This document shows, one piece after another, positions 32,679-40,198 of a stretch of DNA of 64,000 bases; position 1 is the stretch's first letter; every line of letters begins with the position of its first letter. Source of the stretch: an uncultured Mollicutes bacterium. Lineage in GTDB: Bacteria > Bacillota_I > Bacilli_A > RFN20 > CAG-826. The stretch is taken from positions 75,173 to 139,172 of the forward strand of contig UQFY01000002.1 of the NCBI GenBank assembly GCA_900540385.1, written 5' to 3'. The position numbers and the translations under genes were made by a program. The notes below the pieces were generated by a model that did no database searches, had not been told where the DNA came from, and saw nothing but the letters and a program-made list of their open reading frames with translations.

Positions 32679-33304
32679 TTGTATTGCCCTTTCGTTAATT
32701 TTTTATGATAGAAATAATAATCAGGATAATAAGCAAGAACAATCTTATAGAAATTTTTGCTGTGATTACGGACTTTATCATGAGCGAGTTCGTGAATGAC
32801 AACACTTTCAATAATCTCCTTGCTATAATGGACTAAGCATAAAGCGAAAGTTAAAGAAAGGGTGCGTTGATTATTTACGCCCCATCTCGTTTTCATTTGA
32901 CGAACACGAACGCGATAAGAAGATGTAACTCCCATTTTTTCTTTGTTTTTAGCGACATTTTCTTCGAGAAAAGAAAGAAGAATCTTTTTTAGATACATCC
33001 TTTGTTTCTCTTCTTTCCAAGTAGAAAAAGCAGGAATTTCGTATCTCTCCCCGAATAAATAGACAAAATCCCCCTCAATGGGATTAGGTGCCGTTTTTGC
33101 CTTCACTCTTTCAATCAGTTTTTCCGCATTCTTGTTTACGAATCGAAAAATCTCATCCTCTTTAATATATATAGGAACATTACAAGTAAAGTCTTTTCTT
33201 TCTGGATTATATCGAAGACCCATGCTTCTTCTTTTTCGATAATTGACTGTCACGGGGTAAGTTTCTGTACCGATTTGAATTTGCCAAAGCTCTTTTTTCT
33301 TCAT
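32675..33304 (-). CDS. YgjP-like zinc metallopeptidase
   Basis: This 209-residue protein belongs to the YgjP/DUF45 family. The catalytic motif VVIHELAHDKVRNHSKNFYKIV gives HExxH and the downstream His, and the RQMKTRWGVNNQRTLSLTFAL stretch is the family signature. It is cytoplasmic with no signal peptide; substrates are unknown. A TATAAT box ends 7 nt before the ATG at 33304 and there is no ribosome site. It overlaps the methyltransferase gene by 4 nt. Confidence 0.9.
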   Translation of the reverse strand: MKKKELWQIQIGTETYPVTVNYRKRRSMGLRYNPERKDFTCNVPIYIKEDEIFRFVNKNAEKLIERVKAKTAPNPIEGDFVYLFGERYEIPAFSTWKEEKQRMYLKKILLSFLEENVAKNKEKMGVTSSYRVRVRQMKTRWGVNNQRTLSLTFALCLVHYSKEIIESVVIHELAHDKVRNHSKNFYKIVLAYYPDYYFYHKKLTKGQYK

Positions 33305-33311
33305 CTTATTA

Positions 33312-33317
33312 ATTATA
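33312..33317 (-). promoter_or_regulatory. -10 box of the YgjP-like gene, predicted leaderless
   Basis: Minus-strand TATAAT, then TAATAAG (7 nt) and ATG. No convincing -35 box is visible on this strand. Confidence 0.6.
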
Positions 33318-33334
33318 GGGAGCCTCCTAACTCT

Positions 33335-33363
33335 TTGACTAGTAAAAGCAAGGGAAATAGAGT
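33335..33363 (+). promoter_or_regulatory. Candidate promoter of the DUF523 gene
   Basis: TTGACT (33335-33340), a 17-nt spacer and TAGAGT (33358-33363), 15 nt before the ATG. There is no Shine-Dalgarno sequence, so the leader would be very short. Confidence 0.45.
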
Positions 33364-33378
33364 AAACTTCCTAGACGT

Positions 33379-34335
33379 ATGGAAAAGATATTAATTAGTG
33401 CGTGTTTAGTTGGTGAAAATACCCGTTACGATGGAAAGAATAATTACCTTCCAATCGTTGAAAAATTAAAAGAAAAATACGAGTTGATTCCTTTTTGCCC
33501 TGAAGTAATGGGTGGATTGCTTACTCCTCGTGAGCCTTGTGAAATCCAAGGACCAGACGTTAAAACAAAAGATGGCGTCAGCAAAGTCAAAGAATATAAC
33601 CTTGGCGCGAAAAAAGCCTTGGAAGCGTGCCGCCTTTTTGGCATCCGTATTGCCATTTTAGCGGAAAGTTCCCCTTCTTGTGGGGTGAGAAATATCTATG
33701 ATGGACATTTCAATCAAACCAAAATTCCAGGAAAAGGCATTACAACAAGACTTTTAGAAGAAAATGGCATTGCCTGCTATTCTTCTTTAGATGATCTCTC
33801 CTTCTTATTCACCGATCCTGAAAAGAAAGAAAAAGAATATCTCTCTTACGAAGAAAGAGACTATCAGCTTCGTCATCCAATGAAAAAGAGAAGATTCGGC
33901 GATAGAAAGCCTCGTTTCGTAAAGAAAGACGAAGAAAAACCAGGAGAAGAGAAAGCCTCCTCTAACGAAGGCGAAAAGAAGGAATTCACCAAGAAAGAAG
34001 GATTCCATAAAGATTTCCATAAATCTCGTTTTGGTGGAAAATCATTCTCTCGTGGCCCAAGAAAAGAAGGCTCCTTCCATCACGATCACGAAAAACGTTA
34101 TGACCATCATGATCAAAATGAAGAAGGCAAGGAAAGAAAGCCATATTTCAAGAAAAAAGATAGCTTCCATGACCATAAAGACGGAAAGAGTTTCTCCAAA
34201 AAGAGATCATTCCATAGCAATGACGAGAAACGTTCTTATGGGAAGAAGGACTTCCATAAGGGTGGTTCCTTCCATAAAGGAGGAAAATCCTTCTCCAAAG
34301 GAAGAAGCTTCCAAAAAGGCAACAAAAAGGATTAG
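33379..34335 (+). CDS. DUF523 protein with a long His/Lys/Phe-rich disordered tail
   Basis: Residues 1-145 or so are a DUF523 (YbbK-like) domain: ILISACLVGENTRYDGKNN, FCPEVMGGLLTPREPCEIQG, and AESSPSCGVRNIYDG with conserved Cys residues. Such domains are linked to thiouridine desulfidase-type activity. The remaining 170 residues or so are low-complexity and basic, with repeats such as GSFHKGGKSFSKG and many KKxSFH units. A tail of this kind is not part of the family and suggests RNA or metal binding, but that is inference. There is no stop or frameshift between the parts. A terminator follows. Confidence 0.8.
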   Translation: MEKILISACLVGENTRYDGKNNYLPIVEKLKEKYELIPFCPEVMGGLLTPREPCEIQGPDVKTKDGVSKVKEYNLGAKKALEACRLFGIRIAILAESSPSCGVRNIYDGHFNQTKIPGKGITTRLLEENGIACYSSLDDLSFLFTDPEKKEKEYLSYEERDYQLRHPMKKRRFGDRKPRFVKKDEEKPGEEKASSNEGEKKEFTKKEGFHKDFHKSRFGGKSFSRGPRKEGSFHHDHEKRYDHHDQNEEGKERKPYFKKKDSFHDHKDGKSFSKKRSFHSNDEKRSYGKKDFHKGGSFHKGGKSFSKGRSFQKGNKKD

Positions 34336-34341
34336 TTTAAC

Positions 34342-34370
34342 GAAGGGTCCGTTATGGGCCCTTTTTTATT
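34342..34370 (+). terminator. Terminator of the DUF523 gene
   Basis: AAGGGTCC-GTTAT-GGGCCCTT followed by TTTT, seven bases after the stop codon. Confidence 0.85.
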
Positions 34371-34413
34371 AAATGGTTTTCTATTAAGGAAAACGTTGTA
34401 TTTAAAAAACCGT

Positions 34414-34421
34414 CATTTCTG
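34414..34421. repeat. Left copy of target duplication CATTTCTG
   Basis: This 8-bp repeat matches 34689-34696 exactly and flanks the inverted-repeat element. Confidence 0.75.
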
Positions 34422-34688
34422 GGCTCTGTGAATTCTAATGGGGATGGCAAAAATCGCCATCCCCATCGATTGTTACAGCTTTGGCGAGTTTTAGGCATGG
34501 AAAAAGCCTCCTTTGCTAGAATTCTATTGACCAATAGAAAATAGAGAGGAGGCCATCGGGATGGAGTTCCAAAGCATAACAAAAGGGCACCCTTTCGGAT
34601 GCCCTTTGGCTCATCCCCATTGAGGTTACAGCTTTGGCTAGTTGTTTTATCGCCATCCCCATTCATCCCCATTAGAATTCACAGAGCC
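34422..34688. mobile_element. 267-bp MITE-like element with 25-bp perfect terminal inverted repeats
   Basis: The ends 34422-34446 and 34664-34688 are perfect inverted repeats starting GGCTCTGTGAATTC. Inside are a subterminal hairpin GGGGATGGC/GCCATCCCC (34439-34463), two direct copies of TTACAGCTTTGGC (34473 and 34626), and hairpins TTCTATT/AATAGAA and AAAGGGCA/TGCCCTTT. No ORF is credible, so it would be a non-autonomous element moved by a transposase elsewhere. It is flanked by CATTTCTG on both sides. No other copy is seen in this window. Confidence 0.8.
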
Positions 34689-34696
34689 CATTTCTG
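34689..34696. repeat. Right copy of target duplication CATTTCTG
   Basis: Same 8 bases as 34414-34421. Because the element ends in G, the exact duplication could be 6-8 bp. Confidence 0.75.
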
Positions 34697-34719
34697 ACGG
34701 CTTTCCAAATCTTTTGCGA

Positions 34720-35961
34720 TTAATAGATACGTTTGCCACTCTCCGTATCGAAGAGATGGATTTTAGACATATCAATCAAAATCTTGATGTCATCGCCAAT
34801 CTTGATTTCGTTTGTGAGAGGAATCTTAGCGACTAAGTCAATTCCACCAAAGTCCGTATGGACGTAGTATTCATGTCCTAATAGTTCAGCAACCGCAACC
34901 TTGATGTCCACTGCCTCTCCACCATATTTATGAACATGTTCTTCATCGCCTTGGTGAATATCTTCTGGACGAACGCCAAAGGTAACATCTCTTTCGTCGT
35001 TATTACCATAGAAGGCTTCCATTCCTGCTTTGCAATTCGCTGGAAGAGTGAGAACTTGACCACTAGAAAGAGTAATTTTTCCATTTGCATAATGGGCGGT
35101 CATTAAGTTCATGGCTGGGGAGCCAATAAAGGAAGCGACGAAAACGTTTGCCGGTTTGTTATAAATTTCAATTGGTGTGCCAATTTGTTGGACATGTCCT
35201 AACTTCATAACGACAATGCGGGAAGCCATCGTCATAGCTTCGGTCTGATCGTGCGTAACGTAAATGGTTGTCGCGTTTAAAGATTCATGAAGTTTGATGA
35301 TTTCCGATCTCATTTGAACACGAAGTTTAGCGTCTAAGTTGGAAAGAGGCTCATCCATTAAGAAGACTTTGGCATTTCTAACAATAGCTCTTCCTAAGGC
35401 AACACGCTGTCTTTGACCACCAGAGAGAGCCTTTGGTTTACGGTCTAAGTATTCTTCAATTTGAAGGATTTTTGCAGCATGATGGACTCTTTCGTCGATT
35501 TCTTGTTTAGGAAGACGGCGAATCTTTAATCCGAAAGCCATGTTTTCATAGACAGTCATATGAGGATATAAGGCGTAGGATTGGAAAACCATGGCGATAT
35601 CTCTGTCTTTTGGAGACTTGTCGTTGGAATATTCTCCATCGATATAAAGTTCACCATTAGTAATGTCTTCAAGTCCTGCGACCATACGCAAGGTGGTAGA
35701 TTTACCACATCCAGATGGGCCAACGAAAACAATGAATTCATGTTTGGCGATATCAAGATTGAAATCAAAGACGGCTTGGACGCCATTATCATAGACTTTG
35801 TCGATATGACGAAGAGAAACATAAGCGTTTGGATCCCACTTCTCTGTCGGAATAAGCGCTTCGATTTCTTTCGCTCTCTCTTCAATTTCTTTTTTAGTGA
35901 CGGTTGTCAAAGTATTCGGCTTTGTTTCTTTTTTGTCTTTCTTTTTGAAGAAATTTTTCAT
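34720..35961 (-). CDS. Sugar ABC transporter ATPase, MsmX/UgpC type
   Basis: This 413-residue ATPase energises carbohydrate ABC importers. Walker A is GPSGCGKST, the Q-loop VFQSYALYPHMT, the signature LSGGQRQRV, Walker B VFLMDEPLSNLDAKLR, and the H-loop VTHDQTEA, followed by an OB/TOBE regulatory domain. It carries about 50 extra residues at the N-terminus, starting with a Lys-rich stretch. No permease or binding protein is nearby, so it may serve several importers, as MsmX does. The ATG at 35961 is preferred over an in-frame TTG. The ribosome site is bridged by a hairpin. Confidence 0.93.
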   Translation of the reverse strand: MKNFFKKKDKKETKPNTLTTVTKKEIEERAKEIEALIPTEKWDPNAYVSLRHIDKVYDNGVQAVFDFNLDIAKHEFIVFVGPSGCGKSTTLRMVAGLEDITNGELYIDGEYSNDKSPKDRDIAMVFQSYALYPHMTVYENMAFGLKIRRLPKQEIDERVHHAAKILQIEEYLDRKPKALSGGQRQRVALGRAIVRNAKVFLMDEPLSNLDAKLRVQMRSEIIKLHESLNATTIYVTHDQTEAMTMASRIVVMKLGHVQQIGTPIEIYNKPANVFVASFIGSPAMNLMTAHYANGKITLSSGQVLTLPANCKAGMEAFYGNNDERDVTFGVRPEDIHQGDEEHVHKYGGEAVDIKVAVAELLGHEYYVHTDFGGIDLVAKIPLTNEIKIGDDIKILIDMSKIHLFDTESGKRIY

Positions 35962-35970
35962 TTTTATCAA

Positions 35971-35995
35971 ACCATAATTTGCTTATGGTCTCCTG
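35971..35995 (-). promoter_or_regulatory. Hairpin-bridged ribosome binding site
   Basis: On the minus strand AGGAG is followed directly by ACCATAA-GCAAA-TTATGGT (35971-35989), then nine bases and the ATG. Unfolded, the site is too far (28 nt) to act; folded, the spacing is 9 nt. The same repeat could also be a protein operator. Confidence 0.55.
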
Positions 35996-36004
35996 TTTGA
36001 AAAT

Positions 36005-36033
36005 ATTATAAGAAAGGGCTTTCAATTTGTCTT
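36005..36033 (-). promoter_or_regulatory. Promoter of the sugar ABC ATPase gene
   Basis: Minus-strand AAGACA (36028-36033), a 17-nt spacer and TATAAT (36005-36010). The -35 box touches the operator at 36032-36048. Confidence 0.6.
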
Positions 36034-36048
36034 GTGCAGAGTGCACAA
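36032..36048. promoter_or_regulatory. Perfect palindromic operator
   Basis: TTGTGCAGAGTGCACAA is a perfect 7-bp inverted repeat with a 3-bp centre, just upstream of the ATPase promoter and next to the PucR-like gene. The odd-length centre does not fit a standard LacI-type cre site. The cognate protein is unknown. Confidence 0.6.
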
Positions 36049-36054
36049 ATCAAC

Positions 36055-36624
36055 TTAACGTTTATTGGTGAATTGGAAATAGAGCTCTAAAAGCAAGGCG
36101 TTATGGTAAGAACGAATGTCCAAAGAAGTTTCTTCGATAAAAGAATTTAAACGGTAATTGAAGGTATTGCGATGAATAAAAAGCGTTTCGGCCGTAAGGG
36201 AGGCGTTTAATCCGCAACGGAGAAAGGTTCCCGCCGTCAAAAGAAGATCCGGTGAGACCTTCTTAAATTCATTTGCAAGTAAAGGGATTGAAGAATAATC
36301 ACCGAAAGAAAGCTCTTTTAATAACATATCCGTGAGGAAAAGACATTGATTTGGGAAATAAGAAATGGATTCTTTAAGCATCTTTTCCTCAAATTCCCCC
36401 AAACAATGGGAGACAACAATCGTAAGATTCACGCCTAAGTCATCGTGAATGTTAAAAAGAACCTGTTGAAGGGTGCTGGATAGTTTTTCATCCGCAAGGA
36501 AATATCCTTTTTGGGGATTGAAGTAATGAAAATCCAGTTTTTCTTCGCTGACGGAAGAAATCGCTTCCTCAAAAAAAGAACGTTTCAATGGGGTATTTGC
36601 TAAAAAGAGATAATACAGGATCAT
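36055..36624 (-). CDS. Short PucR-type transcriptional regulator
   Basis: This 189-residue protein ends with a PucR C-terminal helix-turn-helix (LTAGTFLRCGLNASLTAETLFIHRNTFNYRLNSFIEETSLDIR). The N-terminal part is short and lacks the sensor domains of full-length PucR/CdaR proteins (usually 350 residues or more). It overlaps the upstream glucosidase stop codon (ATGA), so the two form an operon, and it probably controls carbohydrate genes around it. The operator at 36032-36048 lies just after its end, before the ATPase gene. Confidence 0.8.
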   Translation of the reverse strand: MILYYLFLANTPLKRSFFEEAISSVSEEKLDFHYFNPQKGYFLADEKLSSTLQQVLFNIHDDLGVNLTIVVSHCLGEFEEKMLKESISYFPNQCLFLTDMLLKELSFGDYSSIPLLANEFKKVSPDLLLTAGTFLRCGLNASLTAETLFIHRNTFNYRLNSFIEETSLDIRSYHNALLLELYFQFTNKR

Positions 36625-38327
36625 TTGACAATTAAAAGGTAGGTTTCAAAAGGACGCAAATGGAAAACGTGGTTTTCTAAAATCACATCCCCATAATTAT
36701 GAAGTTTAATGTCTAAAATATCGAAATAAAAAGAGAAATAGACTTCGTAATCTCTCATATTGGAGATAACAAGGAGTTTTAATGCTCCGTTATGAAGATA
36801 AGAAAAGACATCAGGATGATTTGGATCGATGATTTTTAATGGGGAATGAAGAATGGTTTGATTTACAAGGGCGTTTCTTCGATAAGCAATCGCATATTGA
36901 TAGAAATTCAAAATGGAATAAGGGTTCTCCATTTCTGAAAGGATGTTCACCCCTTCTTTATAATTAGGATTAAGAGGGAAATAAGGCTTTGTATCAGAGA
37001 AACCGGCATATTCTTTATTTTCCCATTGCATGATACTTCTTGAAGAAAGGCGGGAGGAACGATTTAAATAACGAAGAATTTGTTCGTCATTAATGCCTTC
37101 TTTTCTCCAAGAAGACACTTCAGCCTTCGTTGGTTCATCCAAATAGAAATCTTCAATATGTTCAAAATGAAGGTTGGACATACCAATTTCATCACCATAC
37201 TGCATAAACGGGGTGCCGTATAAGAAAAGAGAAGTAACCAAAAGCATTTTTGCGGATTCATCGCGATATTTCGTTGAGCCATATTGGTTTAGAAGGCGAG
37301 GATTGTCGTGATTTTCCCAATAGATAGGCAAATAGGCCTCCTCATGAAGGAGGTTATACCAACGCATGAAATTTCTTTTTAAGGAAATGACATTTGTTTT
37401 AATTTCTTCGTCCGCTTTAGCGAACGATTCGTAAGAACCGTTTTCGTTTACCGTATCGAAATTAAATAACATATCTAGAGGTCCATCGTTTTTATTCACA
37501 AGAGGAAGGGCCTCTTCAGGTTGAATGCAACCTCCAGACTCACCAATAAGAAGAAGGTCACTATCGCCTTTAACGGCATCGGAAAACTCTTTTAAGTAAG
37601 ATAAAAGTTCAGGACGATTGCTAAATTTAGAATAATCAAGAGCTACCCCGTTACTCTCAGGAAGAGAGGAATTTTCAAAAGATAAATCCTTTGCAAGATG
37701 GGAACAGGCATCCAAGCGGAAACCATCAACTCCTAAATCGCGATAAAAGCAGGCGATTTGAATCATTTCTTTTCTTACTTCTGGATTATCCCAACGAACA
37801 TCGGGTTGCTCTTTTCCAAAAATATGAAGATAAAAGGTGGAAGTGTCTCCCACTCTTTCCCAGGCACTATCTCCCAAGAAAGAGCCCCAGTTGTTTGGAG
37901 GAAGAAGTTTGCCATTTTCTTCTTTTCCTTCCAAGAAGTAATAGAATCCTCTTTCTTTTGAGGAAGAATCGGTTAACGCTTTTTGAAACCAATGGTGTTC
38001 TTTCGAAGTATGATTCAAAGGAAGATCCATAATCAAACGTATCTCTCTAGCATGGGCTTCCTTAATAAGTTCTTTTAAGTCCTCCATATTTCCAAATGCA
38101 GGGTCAATTCGATAATAATTGGAAACGTCATACCCTCCATCGTGGAAAGGAGTTTCAAAAAGAGGACAAATATAAAGAAGATTAATTCCCAATTCTTTCA
38201 GATAGTCTAGACGTGAAATAATTCCCCTAATATCCCCATAACCGTCAGAATTGGAATCTTGGTAGGAAATAGGATAAATCATGTACCCGATTGATTTTTC
38301 CCACCAATCATTGAAATGTTTGCTCAT
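36621..38327 (-). CDS. GH13 alpha-glucosidase (oligo-1,6-glucosidase/trehalase type)
   Basis: This 568-residue cytoplasmic GH13 enzyme hydrolyses alpha-glucosidic bonds in oligosaccharides. It begins with WWEKSIGYMIYPISYQDSNSDGYGDIRGI, then has LIMDLPLNHTS, the nucleophile Asp in GVDGFRLDACSHLA, the acid Glu in LLIGESGG and WENHDNPRLLNQYG. It resembles oligo-1,6-glucosidases (MalL, TreA), but the substrate is not certain. The ATG at 38327 was chosen because TATAAT ends 6 nt upstream; the longer reading from 38375 would cross that promoter. The PucR-like gene follows. Confidence 0.9.
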   Translation of the reverse strand: MSKHFNDWWEKSIGYMIYPISYQDSNSDGYGDIRGIISRLDYLKELGINLLYICPLFETPFHDGGYDVSNYYRIDPAFGNMEDLKELIKEAHAREIRLIMDLPLNHTSKEHHWFQKALTDSSSKERGFYYFLEGKEENGKLLPPNNWGSFLGDSAWERVGDTSTFYLHIFGKEQPDVRWDNPEVRKEMIQIACFYRDLGVDGFRLDACSHLAKDLSFENSSLPESNGVALDYSKFSNRPELLSYLKEFSDAVKGDSDLLLIGESGGCIQPEEALPLVNKNDGPLDMLFNFDTVNENGSYESFAKADEEIKTNVISLKRNFMRWYNLLHEEAYLPIYWENHDNPRLLNQYGSTKYRDESAKMLLVTSLFLYGTPFMQYGDEIGMSNLHFEHIEDFYLDEPTKAEVSSWRKEGINDEQILRYLNRSSRLSSRSIMQWENKEYAGFSDTKPYFPLNPNYKEGVNILSEMENPYSILNFYQYAIAYRRNALVNQTILHSPLKIIDPNHPDVFSYLHNGALKLLVISNMRDYEVYFSFYFDILDIKLHNYGDVILENHVFHLRPFETYLLIVK

Positions 38328-38333
38328 AGCTTG

Positions 38334-38339
38334 ATTATA
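38334..38339 (-). promoter_or_regulatory. -10 box of the GH13 gene, predicted leaderless
   Basis: Minus-strand TATAAT, CAAGCT (6 nt), then ATG. No Shine-Dalgarno sequence. Confidence 0.6.
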
Positions 38340-38341
38340 CA

Positions 38342-38370
38342 TTGACATTCCATATATTTCATATATATCT
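38342..38370 (+). promoter_or_regulatory. Promoter of the ABC exporter operon
   Basis: A perfect TTGACA (38342-38347) and an AT-rich -10 region (TATATC/ATATCT at 38364-38370). It overlaps the divergent GH13 control region. The leader of about 17 nt has no clear ribosome site. Confidence 0.55.
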
Positions 38371-38392
38371 ATCATAGGTTCTTCTTAATCTT

Positions 38393-40198
38393 ATGAAAAA
38401 CTTTTTGAAACTCTCACATCATTTACTAAAAGGGATACACCCCCTCTTTTATTTTCAGGTTTTCTTACAAACTCTTGTAGGTTTCTTTTCGGTCATGCAA
38501 ACCTTTTTGATTAAGGTTCTTGTCGATACAGTCGAAGGCTTAGATAAATTAAACGAAGCAGCGGCCGTAGAAAAAGCCGTGATTTATTTAATCACTGGCG
38601 GAAGAGGAAACATCTATCTTTATGAAAACGGAAGGTATTTGCTTCCAACGGCCATCATTGTTGTTGCTGCCGCCTATGTTTTATCGATGTTTTTACGTAT
38701 GTGGATGAGAGCTCTTTTCTCGGCACGTTTTAACGCTCATTGCCAAGAAGAAATCTTCTACCATATTGAAAGGCTTCCTTACGAAGAATACAAAAAGAGC
38801 AAAGAAGGCGATCTTTTACAAACGGCAACTAGGGATTTAAAGGTTTACCGCGAATTCATGTCCAATGGCATGAGCAATATCACTTGGGCTTTATGGATGG
38901 TTCTTTTCTGTTTTTCCATCTTGATGTCCATTTCTTGGAAAATGACCTTGGTCAGCGTTTCTTTATTCCCGATCCTTTTCCTTTATTCGATGTTATTAAC
39001 CGGACACGTGAGGAAGCTTTATCGTTTAGCCGATGATTCCGAAGCAAAACTTACTGATAAAGCCTCGGAGAATCTTGCGTCAGTACGTATTGTCAAAGCT
39101 TTTAATAATGAGCTTTATGAGATTTCCTCTTTTGATGCAATTTTAAAAGATTATCAAGGCAAGTTCTTATCTTGGAAGAAATTCAACGCTTTCTTCTTCT
39201 CAAGTTCTGATGTTTTCATTTTTGCCTCAAAGGTATTGGCTCTTTTATGGGGCATTTATCTTGTTTATACCGGAGAAATAAATGCAGGAACCCTAGTTAT
39301 TACCCTTCTTTACGTCAATATGATGGTATGGCCTGTCCGTGATGCTGCTCAAACCTTATCGAATTTCGGTCAAATCTTTGCTTCAGCAGACCGTATTCAA
39401 ATCCTTTTAGGGAAGCCATTAGAGGATTTAGAATCTGGCGAATGTCCTGAAATTAAGGGAAATATCGAATTTAAAAACGTTTCTTTTGCATATCCTGATG
39501 GGGAAGGAGACATGATCGAAAACGTTTCTTTCTCTGTTAAAGCAGGAGAGACTGTCGCCCTTATGGGAAAAACAGGTGCAGGAAAATCCACTTTAGTTCT
39601 TCTTTTGACAAGACTCTATGATTACGATTCTGGTTCAATAAAAATCGATGGGGTCGAATTAAAGAATATTCAGAAAAGTTATCTGAGGAAAAAGGTTGTT
39701 CCTGTCTTGCAAGATCCTTTCTTATTCTCCCGTTCTATTGAGGAAAATATCAAGATCGCCTCTCCTTTATCAAGCGAGAACGAAATGAGATTTGCCTCGA
39801 AGAACGCTGATATCGACCACACCATTCTTTCTTTTAAAGATGGTTATCAAACAATGGTCGGAGAAAAAGGCGTTACGCTTTCTGGCGGGCAGAAACAAAG
39901 GGTTGCTATCGCTAGAACTTTATTAACAAAAGCCCCTATTTTGATTTTCGACGATTCTTTAAGTGCTGTAGACACCAAAACAGACTTGGAAATCCGTCAA
40001 AGATTAAAAGAAAACGTCAAAGATTCCACCACGTTCCTTATCACTCACCGCATTGCTTCAGCGAAAAGTGCAGACAAAATCATTGTTTTGGATGAAGGTA
40101 GAATCGAAGAGATGGGGACGCATGAAGAATTAATGAAGAAAGCGGGTCTTTATCAAAGACTGGCTGAAATTCAAGAAAGAATGGAGGTTTCAAAATGA
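38393..40198 (+). CDS. Heterodimeric ABC exporter subunit A (degenerate site)
   Basis: This 601-residue type IV ABC exporter half has six membrane helices in residues 1-320 and a nucleotide-binding domain with Walker A GKTGAGKST, signature LSGGQKQR and Walker B ILIFDDSLSAVD. The residue after the Walker B Asp is Asp rather than the catalytic Glu, which marks the non-hydrolysing half in BmrCD/LmrCD-type heterodimers. The partner follows with a 4-nt overlap. It probably exports drugs, lipids or peptides; the substrate is unknown. Confidence 0.93.
   Translation: MKNFLKLSHHLLKGIHPLFYFQVFLQTLVGFFSVMQTFLIKVLVDTVEGLDKLNEAAAVEKAVIYLITGGRGNIYLYENGRYLLPTAIIVVAAAYVLSMFLRMWMRALFSARFNAHCQEEIFYHIERLPYEEYKKSKEGDLLQTATRDLKVYREFMSNGMSNITWALWMVLFCFSILMSISWKMTLVSVSLFPILFLYSMLLTGHVRKLYRLADDSEAKLTDKASENLASVRIVKAFNNELYEISSFDAILKDYQGKFLSWKKFNAFFFSSSDVFIFASKVLALLWGIYLVYTGEINAGTLVITLLYVNMMVWPVRDAAQTLSNFGQIFASADRIQILLGKPLEDLESGECPEIKGNIEFKNVSFAYPDGEGDMIENVSFSVKAGETVALMGKTGAGKSTLVLLLTRLYDYDSGSIKIDGVELKNIQKSYLRKKVVPVLQDPFLFSRSIEENIKIASPLSSENEMRFASKNADIDHTILSFKDGYQTMVGEKGVTLSGGQKQRVAIARTLLTKAPILIFDDSLSAVDTKTDLEIRQRLKENVKDSTTFLITHRIASAKSADKIIVLDEGRIEEMGTHEELMKKAGLYQRLAEIQERMEVSK

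Larger units (their letters stand above)
34404..34700 (-). terminator. Terminator of the ugpC/msmX-type gene, split by an insertion
   Basis: Joining 34410-34421 to 34697-34700 gives the hairpin CCGTCATTTCTGACGG. Read on the minus strand this is followed by TTTTTT (34404-34409), a proper terminator for the ATPase gene that ends at 34720. A 267-bp element now separates the two arms, which could still pair around it. Confidence 0.75.

Noticed and set aside
33800..34372. Overlapping frames within the DUF523 tail
   Set aside because: Repetitive Lys/His codons give long frames in other registers; the DUF523 frame is continuous and is followed by a terminator.
34352..34672. Minus-strand frame of 106 codons
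   Set aside because: It runs across the terminator and the inverted-repeat element and has no ribosome site or recognisable protein features.
38393..40198. Inactivated ABC transporter because of the changed Walker B residue
   Set aside because: Asp instead of Glu in one half is normal in heterodimeric exporters, and the partner keeps the catalytic Glu.
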